Shown piece after piece: positions 51,717 through 61,350 of a DNA stretch of 64,000 nt. The stretch comes from a bacterium D16-34 (GTDB lineage Bacteria > Actinomycetota > Coriobacteriia > Coriobacteriales > Eggerthellaceae). A program made the translations under genes and the position numbers. The DNA lies in contig RAZB01000001.1 in assembly GCA_003612515.1 (NCBI GenBank), positions 62,001 through 126,000 of the forward strand, given 5' to 3'. Position 1 is the stretch's first letter. Each line of letters starts with the position of its first letter. The notes under the pieces were generated by a model. That model ran no database searches. It saw nothing but the letters and a program-made list of their open reading frames with translations, and was not told where the DNA came from.

Positions 51717-52217
51717 ATGACTACAAAGCAAAATTCAACCAACTCAAAAACAACCGAAAAAGCACCTGTTGACTTCGAGGAAGTTGAAGTAAGCATCGAC
51801 GAGGAGCCCAAAGAAAAAAATGAGCCTATCTATAAGCTCACCATCACCGAAAACGTCGTTGAAAAGATTTCTGCAAAAGCGGTTCAAAAAGTTGATGGCA
51901 TCGTAGCAATGAAAGGTGGGTTATTCTCCACCATCCAAGAAGGCCTCGGCGGTAGCTCTGAAACCAAAGGCGTCAGTGCAGATTTGCTCGACGAAGGCAA
52001 TGTCAGTGTAGATTTAGACGTTATTTTGGAATATGGTAAATCTGCCGTAGAAATCTTTGAGAATATTAAAGGTATCGTTGTTGAAGATGTCGAATCAATG
52101 ACCGGCCTTCATGTGTCAGAGCTTGTGGTCAATGTTGTCGATGTGATGAGCCAAGAAGAGTACAACAAAAAGCGCAAAAACACCGAGCCTGAAGACGAAG
52201 AGGATCAAGACGCATAA
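51717..52217 (+). CDS. Asp23/Gls24 family envelope stress protein
   Basis: A 166-residue soluble protein: acidic N-terminus, then the Asp23 domain (KLTITENVVEKISAKAVQKV near 38-57, IVAMKGGLFSTIQEGLGG near 60, NVSVDLDVILEYGKSAVEIF near 97), and an acidic tail EPEDEEDQDA. Asp23 proteins form abundant membrane-associated assemblies. AAGAGGA lies six bases before the ATG. Its neighbours AmaP and DUF2273 support the function. Confidence 0.9.
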   Translation: MTTKQNSTNSKTTEKAPVDFEEVEVSIDEEPKEKNEPIYKLTITENVVEKISAKAVQKVDGIVAMKGGLFSTIQEGLGGSSETKGVSADLLDEGNVSVDLDVILEYGKSAVEIFENIKGIVVEDVESMTGLHVSELVVNVVDVMSQEEYNKKRKNTEPEDEEDQDA

Positions 52218-52231
52218 AGCAGGGAGCCGCC

Positions 52232-53404
52232 GTGAAGCTTTTGGAGTATATAGATCAGAATCTGGCAAGCTTTGATGATCTGCCCTTTACTCCACTTGAC
52301 TCGGCTGCTCTCGCATCGTTTTGCATGGTGCGCTCCGATTTGCTTGTTCCACCTCTTGAAAGCCGCTTGTCATTTGCGAGCGACAAAATGCTCGTAAAGA
52401 ATATCGAAGCGCACACAACCAAGCCCGCACATTTCATTGACTTTGTGCGCGCCGAACTATACCCGAGTTTGTTTGTTGGCTTAGAGCCAGCCAAAGCAAA
52501 ACAGCTCATGTTGGCACTTGCCGCAAGCCCACGCTATCGAAATATGAACGTGCAAGATGCACTTGATCTGTTTGATGTAGAGCGTCAAACGCAATTTTTC
52601 GCCGTAACCTATATTGAACCTGGAAAGTTTGTCTATCTGGGATTTCGCGGTACTGATGCCACGTTTACCGGGTGGCGAGAAAACTTCAATATGGTATTTT
52701 CAGATGCTGTTCCCTCCCAGCTTCAAGCACTTCGCTATCTTGAAGCCATTGCAAAAGAAGTCCCTGAGAAAATCTATCTTGGCGGTCATTCAAAAGGTGG
52801 GAATTTGGCAGCATATGCAGCACTTCACGCTCCTTGTGAGATCCAAGACAGAATTGCGGGCGTCTATTTGCATGATGCGCCCGGGTTTACTACAGATACC
52901 GTTGATCCATCGCGCTGGAAATCGCTTGCTGGACGCATTCATCGCAGCGTGCCGCAGGAGTCTTTTGTTGGCATGCTTATGGACACCCCTGTGCCCTACC
53001 ATGTCGTGCAAAGCGATGGCGTAGGCATTATGCAGCATAGCCCCTTCACCTGGGAAATTGACGAAACTACCAACGATTTTGTTTACCTTGAGGCGCTCCA
53101 AGATAGCGCGTTGTACAACGCCTCGGTTTTTGATGTGTGGATCAGTCAGTACTCCCGCCAAGAAGCCGCTGAAATTGTCGATGCGCTCTTTGAGGCTATC
53201 GAGGTCTCAGGTGCACGAGATGCCAAAGACGTGCTCTTTGCCGGTCCTCATAGCATCGGGCTTATTACATCAACCGCGCGGCATTTGGACAGCGCCTCGC
53301 GCACAACGCTTCTCAATGCGCTCGGATCCCTTGCAAACATTGCGGGTGCGGGCATCGGACCGGAACTTGCCGGTCGCATTACCCACACCCACAAAAACTC
53401 GTAG
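52232..53404 (+). CDS. Mbeg1-like (DUF2974) alpha/beta hydrolase
   Basis: A 390-residue cytoplasmic hydrolase-like protein. The nucleophile elbow is YLGGHSKGGNLAAYAALHA near 187 (GHSKG), preceded by YLGFRGTDATFTGWRENFNM near 130 as oxyanion region; HDAPGF near 218 and a late His may complete a triad. The family includes lipases of unknown substrate. The GTG start has GGGAG five bases upstream and is 14 bases after the Asp23 gene, so it belongs to the envelope operon. It converges on purL. Confidence 0.84.
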   Translation: MKLLEYIDQNLASFDDLPFTPLDSAALASFCMVRSDLLVPPLESRLSFASDKMLVKNIEAHTTKPAHFIDFVRAELYPSLFVGLEPAKAKQLMLALAASPRYRNMNVQDALDLFDVERQTQFFAVTYIEPGKFVYLGFRGTDATFTGWRENFNMVFSDAVPSQLQALRYLEAIAKEVPEKIYLGGHSKGGNLAAYAALHAPCEIQDRIAGVYLHDAPGFTTDTVDPSRWKSLAGRIHRSVPQESFVGMLMDTPVPYHVVQSDGVGIMQHSPFTWEIDETTNDFVYLEALQDSALYNASVFDVWISQYSRQEAAEIVDALFEAIEVSGARDAKDVLFAGPHSIGLITSTARHLDSASRTTLLNALGSLANIAGAGIGPELAGRITHTHKNS

Positions 53405-53418
53405 CAAAAATCTGTTGC

Positions 53419-53508
53419 TCAACTCGCGAAGTACTTAGCACAGGTTACTTAGCCCGCGAAGTAACCAACGCATGTTGCCTAGCCCGCGAAGTAATCGACG
53501 CCCGCCTC
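53419..53508 (-). repeat. Three-copy 30-bp array from 3' end of purL
   Basis: Cores start at 53419, 53449 and 53479, exact 30-bp period. On the minus strand they read TACTTCGCGGGCTAG (end of purL), TACTTCGCGGGCTAA and TACTTCGCGAGTTGA, so each ends in a stop codon in the purL frame, using all three stops. The 15 bases between cores have diverged more. Confidence 0.85.
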
Positions 53509-56500
53509 AAATATCGGCTGATACAAATCACCTGGCACGTTTTTGTAGAGACCATAACCTGCGCGCTCGGAATGACCCATCTTACCAAAAACGCGACCAT
53601 TGGGGCTGGTGATGCCCTCAATTGCCCAAACCGAACCATTCGGATTAACCGACAAGTCCAGCGAAGGCACACCATGCTCATCAACATACTGCGTTGCAAT
53701 TTGGCCATTGGCTGCCATCTGGGCCAAAAGCTCAGGCGAGGCAACGAATCGACCTTCGCCATGACTAATTGCCACCGTATGGATGTCTCCCACCTGACAG
53801 CGCGACAGCCACGGAGAAAGGTTTGATGCCACCCTTGTATGCACCAAACGGCTTTGGTGGCGACCAATCTCATTAAAGGTGAGCGTGGGGCATTCATCAT
53901 CCATCGGGCGAATATCGCCATAAGGAACAAGACCGAGCTTAACCAGCGCTTGGAAGCCATTGCAGATGCCCAAAATAAGGCCATCACGGTTTTGCAACAG
54001 ATCACGAACCGCCTCGGTTACCTCAGGTGCGCGGAAAAATGCCGTAATGAACTTCGCTGAGCCATCAGGCTCATCTCCACCTGAGAAGCCACCGGGCAGC
54101 ATGATAATCTGCGAATTGCGAATGGCCTCAACGAGCGCTTTTGTGCTCTCGGCCACCGCAGCAGGCTCCAAATTATTAATGACCAGCGTCTGAGCAAGAG
54201 CACCTGCGCGCTCGAAAGCTTGCGCTGTATCAAATTCGCAATTTGTCCCAGGGAAGACAGGAATAATGACGCGCGGCTTTGCGATAACGCCGTTATAGGT
54301 GAGCGGCACGCCACCCTCAAAGGTTTGCGTCTCTACTGTCTCAAGTGCGGCTTTATCGGTGCTACGATACGGGAATACTGATTCGATGGCACCTTCCCAA
54401 ACCTCTTGCATGTCCGCCAAATCTATCGTTTGATCTGCGCAAACAAACTCATAAGCCGCAGTCGTGGTGCCAAGCTTTTCAACCAAAACACCCGGCAGTG
54501 ACTCTGGCAGAGATGCCCCGTCAGCAAGCTCTACAACAAAGCTACCATATGCAGGCTCAAAGAGAGAAGATACGCTTACCCCTTCTGAGCAGCTAAAGCC
54601 TATCTGGTTTCCGACGCACATCTTAAAGAGCGTCTCGGCAAGAGCACCATAACCTGGCGTTGCACATGCTAAAACCGAGCCTGTGCGGATAAGCGACGTC
54701 ACCAAATCCATTGCTGCATTTTGCGCGTCAGCACAAGCGATAAGCGCATTTTCTTGCGAAGGCTTTGGGGTGATGCGGATAACACTATGTTCGGTGCCCT
54801 TAAATTCGCAAGACACAATCGAATCAACCGAACCGACCGCAGTTGCAAATGAAACCAACGTGGGAGGCACATCTAGTGACTCAAACGAACCAGACATTGA
54901 GTCCTTGCCGCCAATTGCACCAACTTGCAGGTTGATCTGCGCCTCTAAGGCACCGAGCACTGACGCCACTGGCTTGCCCCAGCGAGTCGAATCCGTGCGA
55001 AGTCGCTCGAAATATTCTTGGAAGGTCAAATACATATCGCTTCGAGCAAAACCAGTTGCAACAAGACGCGCAACGCTTTCCACCACCGCTAAATATGCGC
55101 CGACAAACTGATTTGCTTCGCTGAGATACGGGTTAAAGCCCCATGCCATACCTGAGCAGGTGGTAGTTTCCCCAAGCACCGGCAGTTTCGCAACCATGGC
55201 TTGCGAAGGCGTTAGTTGTGTTTTGCCACCAAAAGGCATCAACACGGTTGCCGCGCCAATGGTTGAGTCAAAGCGCTCAGAAAGACCCTTATTAGAAGCG
55301 ATATTGAGATCAGAAACGACTTGTTTCATGCGCGATTCTAGTGATTGCGAATCGTCGCCCCAAGGCAACGAATAGTGACCGCCAGGGACAACGCGTACAC
55401 GCTGATGTTTTGGAGCACCATTTGACGCCAAGAACGCACGGCTAACATCGACGATAGTCTGATTGTTCCAGACCATACGCACGCGCTTCTCTTCAGTCAC
55501 CGTAGCAATCGGCGTGGCTTCTAGGTTCTCTTCGTGGGCAAGCGCTATAAAAGCATCAACGTCTTTGGGATCCAATGCAACTGCCATGCGCTCTTGAGAT
55601 TCAGAAATAGCGAGCTCAGTACCATCAAGCCCTTCATATTTTTTCGGCACACGATTCAAATCAATAGACAAGCCATCTGCCAGCTCACCTACTGCTACCG
55701 AAACGCCACCGGCACCAAAATCGTTGCAGCGCTTGATCATCTGGCAGGCATCTTTGCGCCTAAACAGACGTTGAATCTTACGCTCAACAGGGGCGTTGCC
55801 TTTTTGTACTTCCGCGCCACAGCTCTCAAGCGAATCGGTGTTATGCGCCTTTGACGATCCTGTTGCACCACCAATGCCATCGCGACCAGTGCGACCACCA
55901 AGGAGCACAATCACATCCCCTGGAGCAGGTGTTTCGCGACGAACATGATCAGCGGGTGTGGCACCCACAACGGCACCAATCTCCATGCGCTTTGCAGCAT
56001 ATCCTGGATGATAGAGCTCATTAACCTGACCAGTTGCCAAGCCAATTTGGTTGCCATATGACGAGTAACCTGCTGCAGCCGTGGTAACCAACTTGCGCTG
56101 CGGCAGCTTATGCGCCAGCGTTTGCTCTACTGGAACCGTAGGATCAGCAGCACCCGTCACGCGCATTGCCTGATAGACATAACTGCGCCCTGAAAGCGGA
56201 TCGCGAATAGCGCCACCCACACACGTTGCAGCGCCACCAAATGGCTCAATCTCAGTAGGATGGTTGTGGGTCTCGTTTTTGAACAAGTACAACCAGTCTT
56301 GCTCTTCGCCATCTACATCAACTTTTACCTTAACCGTGCAAGCGTTGATCTCTTCGGATTCATCCAACCCGGTTAAAATGCCTTTTTCCTTCAACCAACG
56401 CGCACCAATGGTGCCCATATCCATCAGACACAGCGGTTTTTCATCGCGCCCCAGCTCATGTCGCATAGCTTGGTAGTGCTCAAAGGCGCGCGATACCATC

Positions 56501-57219
56501 TCGTCTTCAATTTCAACGTCATCAAGCACCGTTCCGAAGGTGGTATGACGACAATGATCCGACCAATAGGTATCAATCATCTTGATTTCTGTAATGGTGG
56601 GTACACGACCCTCTTCGCGAAAATACTGCTGGCAAAATTGCAGGTCAGCCAAGTCCATCGCAAGCCCTCGGTCGGTCAAGAAAGCCCCAAGCTGCTCATC
56701 GGTGAAATCCAAAAAGCCCTCGATGCTTTCAACCATTTCAGGTTGCGGTTGATCGAGAATAAGCGTTGAGGGCACCTCAAGGGCTGCCTCACGCGACTCG
56801 ATAGGATTGATGACATAGCGCTTGATAGCATCAATGTCAGATTCACTCAAATCGCCTGATAGCACATAGATATGAGCATTGCGAACCAGCGGTCGCTCAC
56901 CTTGGCTGATAAGCTGGATACATTCGCTCGCAGAATCTGCGCGCTGATCAAATTGACCAGGCAGCGGCTCTACGGCAAACACGATCTCACTTTCTGAAAC
57001 CGGCAGATCTGCGCTGACGGTATCGCTTTGCGGCTCACTAAAAACCGTAGGAATACACTGAGCAAAAAGCTCTTCACTCATTCCTTCAACGTCGTAGCGA
57101 TTTAAAAGTCGCACCGACTCAAGACCTTTAATTCCCAAAATATCATGCAACTCATGCGCTAAAGCACGAGCCTCAATATCAAACCCCGGCTTCTTCTCGA
57201 CGTAGACGCGTGAGACCAT
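53479..57219 (-). CDS. purL: Phosphoribosylformylglycinamidine synthase, single-chain
   Basis: A purine-pathway enzyme that makes FGAM from FGAR, glutamine and ATP. The 1246-residue chain joins the synthetase (HNHPTEIEPFGGAATCVGG near 315, DRNDFG-like CNDFGAGGVSVAVGELADG near 500, VGAIGGKDSMSG near 770) with a C-terminal glutaminase (VIIPVFPGTNCEFDTAQAFERAG near 990, GICNGFQALVKLGLVPYG near 1092 with the catalytic Cys, HGEGRF near 1185). It is thus the large form rather than PurLQS. AGGGGG precedes the ATG. Its 3' end begins a three-copy tandem array. Confidence 0.95.
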   Translation of the reverse strand: MVSRVYVEKKPGFDIEARALAHELHDILGIKGLESVRLLNRYDVEGMSEELFAQCIPTVFSEPQSDTVSADLPVSESEIVFAVEPLPGQFDQRADSASECIQLISQGERPLVRNAHIYVLSGDLSESDIDAIKRYVINPIESREAALEVPSTLILDQPQPEMVESIEGFLDFTDEQLGAFLTDRGLAMDLADLQFCQQYFREEGRVPTITEIKMIDTYWSDHCRHTTFGTVLDDVEIEDEMVSRAFEHYQAMRHELGRDEKPLCLMDMGTIGARWLKEKGILTGLDESEEINACTVKVKVDVDGEEQDWLYLFKNETHNHPTEIEPFGGAATCVGGAIRDPLSGRSYVYQAMRVTGAADPTVPVEQTLAHKLPQRKLVTTAAAGYSSYGNQIGLATGQVNELYHPGYAAKRMEIGAVVGATPADHVRRETPAPGDVIVLLGGRTGRDGIGGATGSSKAHNTDSLESCGAEVQKGNAPVERKIQRLFRRKDACQMIKRCNDFGAGGVSVAVGELADGLSIDLNRVPKKYEGLDGTELAISESQERMAVALDPKDVDAFIALAHEENLEATPIATVTEEKRVRMVWNNQTIVDVSRAFLASNGAPKHQRVRVVPGGHYSLPWGDDSQSLESRMKQVVSDLNIASNKGLSERFDSTIGAATVLMPFGGKTQLTPSQAMVAKLPVLGETTTCSGMAWGFNPYLSEANQFVGAYLAVVESVARLVATGFARSDMYLTFQEYFERLRTDSTRWGKPVASVLGALEAQINLQVGAIGGKDSMSGSFESLDVPPTLVSFATAVGSVDSIVSCEFKGTEHSVIRITPKPSQENALIACADAQNAAMDLVTSLIRTGSVLACATPGYGALAETLFKMCVGNQIGFSCSEGVSVSSLFEPAYGSFVVELADGASLPESLPGVLVEKLGTTTAAYEFVCADQTIDLADMQEVWEGAIESVFPYRSTDKAALETVETQTFEGGVPLTYNGVIAKPRVIIPVFPGTNCEFDTAQAFERAGALAQTLVINNLEPAAVAESTKALVEAIRNSQIIMLPGGFSGGDEPDGSAKFITAFFRAPEVTEAVRDLLQNRDGLILGICNGFQALVKLGLVPYGDIRPMDDECPTLTFNEIGRHQSRLVHTRVASNLSPWLSRCQVGDIHTVAISHGEGRFVASPELLAQMAANGQIATQYVDEHGVPSLDLSVNPNGSVWAIEGITSPNGRVFGKMGHSERAGYGLYKNVPGDLYQPIFEAGVDYFAG

Positions 57220-57249
57220 TGATCCCCCTTCAGGTGTACTTATGCAATG

Positions 57250-57933
57250 CTATTTGGATGCGCTCTTTGTATCATCGTGAGCGGTCTTATCTTCTTTCGC
57301 CGCTTCTTTTTGAGCTTTTTTCTGTGCGCGAGTTTCCTCAGCTTTTGAAAGCCTAAAACCGCTGCCAAACAAGCCACGAGGTTTGCTTGTCGACTCAGCG
57401 GCTTGAACCTCAGCAGCAACCGGCTCTTCTGTCTGCTTCTTTGCAGCAGCGCGCGCCTGCTTTTGTGCCGCGTGCAGCTCTTTGCTCTTCTTTGACTCCA
57501 TTTCAGCTTGGTATTCACGACGCAATTTGCGAACCTTGCGAATATCCACATACAAAGCGCCAAAGATGCAAAGGTATGCCGTAATCAACAAGCCAAAGGC
57601 CACGGGATCGGGCACATGTGACTGCACAAGCCATGAGAGTGCTGTAAAGACAACCGCAGCAATCAAAAGACCCCACCACAAGCGCTTGGTACGCTTAAAT
57701 TCTGCAGTGGGCGGATTGTAGTATTTCCGATCAAGCTCTGCTTGCTTTGCACGCTCAGCGCGTTCGCGCGCCTTGCGTTCTTGCTTCTTTTCTTTCTTAG
57801 ACTTCGTGGTTGGCTCAAGACGAACCGATGAAGCAGCCTTTGATTTTGGCTTCATGGATGCAGCGCTTTTGCGCGTCTGACCAAGTTTTTCGTCGGTGTT
57901 ATATCGATCGTTGAGCGGATTGCGTTGACTCAT
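57250..57933 (-). CDS. Highly charged two-span membrane protein
   Basis: A 227-residue protein not recognised. Residues 1-80 are Lys/Arg/Glu-rich (SKKEKKQERKARERAERAKQ), 85-125 form two spans (RLWWGLLIAAVVFTALSWLV and AFGLLITAYLCIFGALYV), and the rest is a long charged, probably coiled tail with KSKELHAAQKQARAAAKKQ. Both ends should be cytoplasmic. It sits between purC and purL with nine and thirty base gaps, so it is in the purine operon, but nothing links it to purine synthesis. Actinobacterial DUF3043 proteins are superficially similar. Confidence 0.75.
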   Translation of the reverse strand: MSQRNPLNDRYNTDEKLGQTRKSAASMKPKSKAASSVRLEPTTKSKKEKKQERKARERAERAKQAELDRKYYNPPTAEFKRTKRLWWGLLIAAVVFTALSWLVQSHVPDPVAFGLLITAYLCIFGALYVDIRKVRKLRREYQAEMESKKSKELHAAQKQARAAAKKQTEEPVAAEVQAAESTSKPRGLFGSGFRLSKAEETRAQKKAQKEAAKEDKTAHDDTKSASK

Positions 57934-57942
57934 GATACTCCT

Positions 57943-58821
57943 CTAGCGCACCGGCTCAAATGGTTTGCCGGTAATCTTTTCGTATGCCTGAATATATTTT
58001 TCGCTGGTCTTGTCGATGATCTCTTGCGGCAAGCGCGGCGGATTGCCAGTGCGATCCCAGTTTGCGTTGAGCCAGTCACGCACAAACTGCTTGTCAAAAG
58101 ATGGTTGATCACGACCCGGCTCGTACTCATCACCTGGCCAAAAACGGGATGAGTCGGGCGTTAGAACCTCATCGGCAAGGATGATTTCGCCATCCAAAAT
58201 GCCAAATTCAAATTTGGTATCCGCAATGATAATGCCCTGTTTCTCAGCATGATCGCGAGCGGTCTCATAGACCTTAATTGATAGATCGCGAAGCTTTGTT
58301 GCGTTCTCCTCACCAATGATTTCTGCACAACGCTGAAAGCTGATATTTTCGTCGTGGTCGCCAATTTCGGCTTTGGTTGAGGGAGTAAAGATGGGGCTGG
58401 GAAGCTTTGATGAGTTGACCAGGCCTTCTGGCAACTCAATACCGCAAACAGTGCCCTCTTTCTCGTATTCTTTCAGGCCGCTTCCTGCCAAATACCCACG
58501 CACAATGCACTCAGTCGGGAACATGTCAGCCTTTTTGACCAGCATAAAACGTCCTGCAAGATAATCTGCATAGGGCGCAAATTGCTCGGGAAGATCCTTT
58601 ACATCGCACGAGATGAGATGATTCTCAACAACGCCATCTAAAAGCTCAAACCAAAAGCGAGAAATCTGGGTGAGAACTTGCCCTTTATAGGGAATCTCGT
58701 CCTCAAGAATGTAGTCAAAAGCAGAAATGCGATCAGTGGCAACCAACAAAAGCGAGTCGCCCAAATCATACAAATCGCGTACTTTTCCTTGCGCATCGGG
58801 CTTGATATCAATGCCAGACAT
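57943..58821 (-). CDS. purC: SAICAR synthase
   Basis: It joins aspartate to CAIR in purine synthesis. The 292-residue protein has [26 protein letters not shown] near 11-36, the [19 protein letters not shown] block near 100, DTKFEFGI near 202 and the [14 protein letters not shown] block near 222, with the C-terminal [17 protein letters not shown] six bases before the ATG at 58821 fixes the start; 28 more open codons lack a site. It is followed by the charged membrane protein and purL. Confidence 0.94.
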   Translation of the reverse strand: MSGIDIKPDAQGKVRDLYDLGDSLLLVATDRISAFDYILEDEIPYKGQVLTQISRFWFELLDGVVENHLISCDVKDLPEQFAPYADYLAGRFMLVKKADMFPTECIVRGYLAGSGLKEYEKEGTVCGIELPEGLVNSSKLPSPIFTPSTKAEIGDHDENISFQRCAEIIGEENATKLRDLSIKVYETARDHAEKQGIIIADTKFEFGILDGEIILADEVLTPDSSRFWPGDEYEPGRDQPSFDKQFVRDWLNANWDRTGNPPRLPQEIIDKTSEKYIQAYEKITGKPFEPVR

Positions 58822-58930
58822 ACGGTTCCCTTTCTCCGTGTAATCAGTTGCTTTGCTTAAGAGACGCACAAAGGATGTGCCTCTCTTAAGCAAATATGCC
58901 TTCACTCCTTATAGCTTTCGCTATTATCAA

Positions 58931-60487
58931 CTATTTCGTGTCTTTTCGCGACTTCCCCCGCGATTTATGCGATTTAAGGTTTCGTAAGACGTCGTCTTGG
59001 TACAGAGGGATATGGATGGTAAAACATGCACCCTTGTTTTTCACGCCCTCAACTTGCACCCAGCCATTATGACGATCTACGATCTCTTTTACCACCGACA
59101 AGCCAATTCCGAGCCCCCCGCTTTCACGCGTACGACCTGCATCCGCTCTCCAGAAGCGAGAAAATACCATCTTTGCTTCTTCAGGGGAAAGCCCAATGCC
59201 GGTATCGGCCACTTGAATTGCTGCCATCGTATCAAGCGCATAGACACGCACATAAATCCTGCCACCTTCAGGCGTATAACGAACCGCATTTGAAATGAGA
59301 TTTGCAGCGGCTTGGCGAATCATGTCAGCGTCTCCGAGCACGCGCACATCCGGCTCCATTTCATAGCTCAGCGTCAATCCTGAATCGGCGACAAATGCCT
59401 CATGCGTTGCCACGATTGATTCGAGCAACTGACCAACATCTACCACTTCCATCTTGATGGGCGTTGAGCGATTCTCCAAACGCGAAAGCTTCAAGATGGC
59501 ATCCACCAAGCGGCTCAGACGCTGAACCTCAGAATTAACTGTTTCCAAGCGCTCTTCGTCTGCTTCAAATACGCCATCCACCATAGCTTCTACGGTAGAC
59601 TGAATAGCCATTAAAGGCGTGCGCAGCTCATGAGCTACGTCCGTGGTAAGGCGACGCTCCAGATCGCGGTCTTTTTCAACCGAGTCTGCCATTTCGTCAA
59701 ATGTTTCGCCCAAACGAGCAATCTCATCGTCACCATGCAGATTGGTTCTTGCCGAAAGGTCGCCTTCTTTAATAGCCTTGGCGGTCGTGGTCATTCGGTT
59801 GATAGGACTTACCAATGCGCGAGCGAACAAAAAGCCGATGCAGGATGCCAAAATGATGGCCAGCATAGCCGCAAAAATCATTGCCTGATACGAATTGTCA
59901 CGAAACTCTTCATCAGAGCGCGTTAGCAAAGCCTCTGATCCGTACACCCAAACACGCACCGACCCGACTGCAATGCCATCTACCACAATCGGAGAAGTTT
60001 CAATGCCATCAGCATTTGCCGGAGGCGCTAATGTTTTGCCGGTGTTCGCAGTTTCGTCTTGAACTTTAACCGCCGCAGAATCATACACAATACGGTGATC
60101 AAGATTGTCAGATATTAAAATGCCTACACCTGATGACATGCTTTCAGCATATTGGGCAATCTGGATCACTTCTTGATCATAGAGTGTGCCCTTTTCCTTA
60201 TATACTTTTTCAATACGTGCCGCAGTAGACTCGGCAAGCGATGTCATATTCTCCTGCGTATAGGTCTGGAAATGCTGCTCCCATACGAATGAAAGCACCC
60301 CTAAAGCCACCAACGCTGTCATTGCAGCGATAAGAGCAAAGGTTGCAGTTACACGGGTGGTATATGTCAAACGAGCCCACGGCCAGCGAAAATGCTTGGC
60401 ATCAGTGGGCTCAAAATGTATATTTTGCGCTCCTGTTGTGTCAGGAGATGGCGCAGTTTTTGCTTCAGTTTCTGATTGCTGTGTCAC
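58931..60487 (-). CDS. Sensor histidine kinase with HAMP domain
   Basis: A 518-residue kinase: N-terminal span near 47-70, an extracytoplasmic sensor of ~130 residues, a second span near 200-222, HAMP (ALVSPINRMTTTAKAIKEGD, 225-275), the H-box DVAHELRTPLMAI near 292, N-box NLISNAVRYTPEGG near 400, and GGLGIGLSVVKEIVDRH near 465. The start is GTG with a weak ribosome site, 32 bases after the regulator gene. Near the C-terminus a 12-base unit is duplicated in frame (KSRG, KSRK). General layout resembles cell-envelope sensors such as MprB; the signal is unknown. Confidence 0.93.
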   Translation of the reverse strand: MTQQSETEAKTAPSPDTTGAQNIHFEPTDAKHFRWPWARLTYTTRVTATFALIAAMTALVALGVLSFVWEQHFQTYTQENMTSLAESTAARIEKVYKEKGTLYDQEVIQIAQYAESMSSGVGILISDNLDHRIVYDSAAVKVQDETANTGKTLAPPANADGIETSPIVVDGIAVGSVRVWVYGSEALLTRSDEEFRDNSYQAMIFAAMLAIILASCIGFLFARALVSPINRMTTTAKAIKEGDLSARTNLHGDDEIARLGETFDEMADSVEKDRDLERRLTTDVAHELRTPLMAIQSTVEAMVDGVFEADEERLETVNSEVQRLSRLVDAILKLSRLENRSTPIKMEVVDVGQLLESIVATHEAFVADSGLTLSYEMEPDVRVLGDADMIRQAAANLISNAVRYTPEGGRIYVRVYALDTMAAIQVADTGIGLSPEEAKMVFSRFWRADAGRTRESGGLGIGLSVVKEIVDRHNGWVQVEGVKNKGACFTIHIPLYQDDVLRNLKSHKSRGKSRKDTK

Positions 60488-60519
60488 AACGATCGTTTCT
60501 TAGTGCGCAACGCAAACTA

Positions 60520-61230
60520 CTACTGACCAGCTTTTGTGGGATCCTCAAAACGATATCCCACGCCATGTACGGTATGCAGCCACTTCGGATTACGCGGATT
60601 GTCACCGATCTTTGCGCGAAGGTTTTTCACGTGTGAGTCAATGGTGCGCTCATAACCCTCAAAGTCATATCCGAGCACCTTTTCAACCAACTCCATACGA
60701 GAATAAACGCGACCCGGATAACGTGAAAGCGTTGTGAGCAGCTTAAACTCTGAAGCGGTCAGATCAATTTCTTCGCCAGAAACCAAAACCTTATGGCCTG
60801 AAACGTCAATGGTTAATTCGCCAAATTCAAGCACCTCACGCTGCGGTTCTGAATCTGCATGAACGCGACGAAGCAAAGCGCGTGAACGAGCAACCAACTC
60901 GCGCGGACTAAACGGTTTAACCAAATAGTCGTCCGCACCCAGCTCAAGACCAATAATACGATCTTCAACTTCACCTTTTGCCGTCAACATAATGATAGGC
61001 ACATCCGAGTTATCACGTATTGCACGACAAACACGCTCGCCCGGAACATGCGGCAACATGAGGTCTAAAATCACCAGATCAAAATGGTGCTTAGAGAATT
61101 CTTCGAGGGCCTCTTGTCCGTCTCCTACAGCAGTGACCCAATAGTTTTCACGCTCAAGATATGCGGTAACTGCATCACGAATGGCTTTTTCATCTTCAAC
61201 AAGTAGAATGCGTCGTGTTTCATTACTCAT
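60520..61230 (-). CDS. OmpR/PhoB-family response regulator
   Basis: A 236-residue regulator: phosphoacceptor Asp56 in LVILDLMLPHVPG, acidic ED near 12-13, KPF lysine near 105, then the winged helix (about 135-228) with LTASEFKLLTTLSRYPGRV and ERTIDSHVKNLRAKIGDN. AAGGAG six bases before the ATG sets the start (eight further open codons upstream have none). Its kinase follows 32 bases later. It diverges from the Tat-signal protein gene, a possible target. Confidence 0.94.
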   Translation of the reverse strand: MSNETRRILLVEDEKAIRDAVTAYLERENYWVTAVGDGQEALEEFSKHHFDLVILDLMLPHVPGERVCRAIRDNSDVPIIMLTAKGEVEDRIIGLELGADDYLVKPFSPRELVARSRALLRRVHADSEPQREVLEFGELTIDVSGHKVLVSGEEIDLTASEFKLLTTLSRYPGRVYSRMELVEKVLGYDFEGYERTIDSHVKNLRAKIGDNPRNPKWLHTVHGVGYRFEDPTKAGQ

Positions 61231-61350
61231 AGGAAACTCCTTATTCGGTGCCACGTTGCAATTAAAAGTAACTCAGTCTTGTTTGCATTTATTGTATCAA
61301 TTTGTAAGTATACCTCCACAACCTGTACAGGAAATGACACAATAACCATC

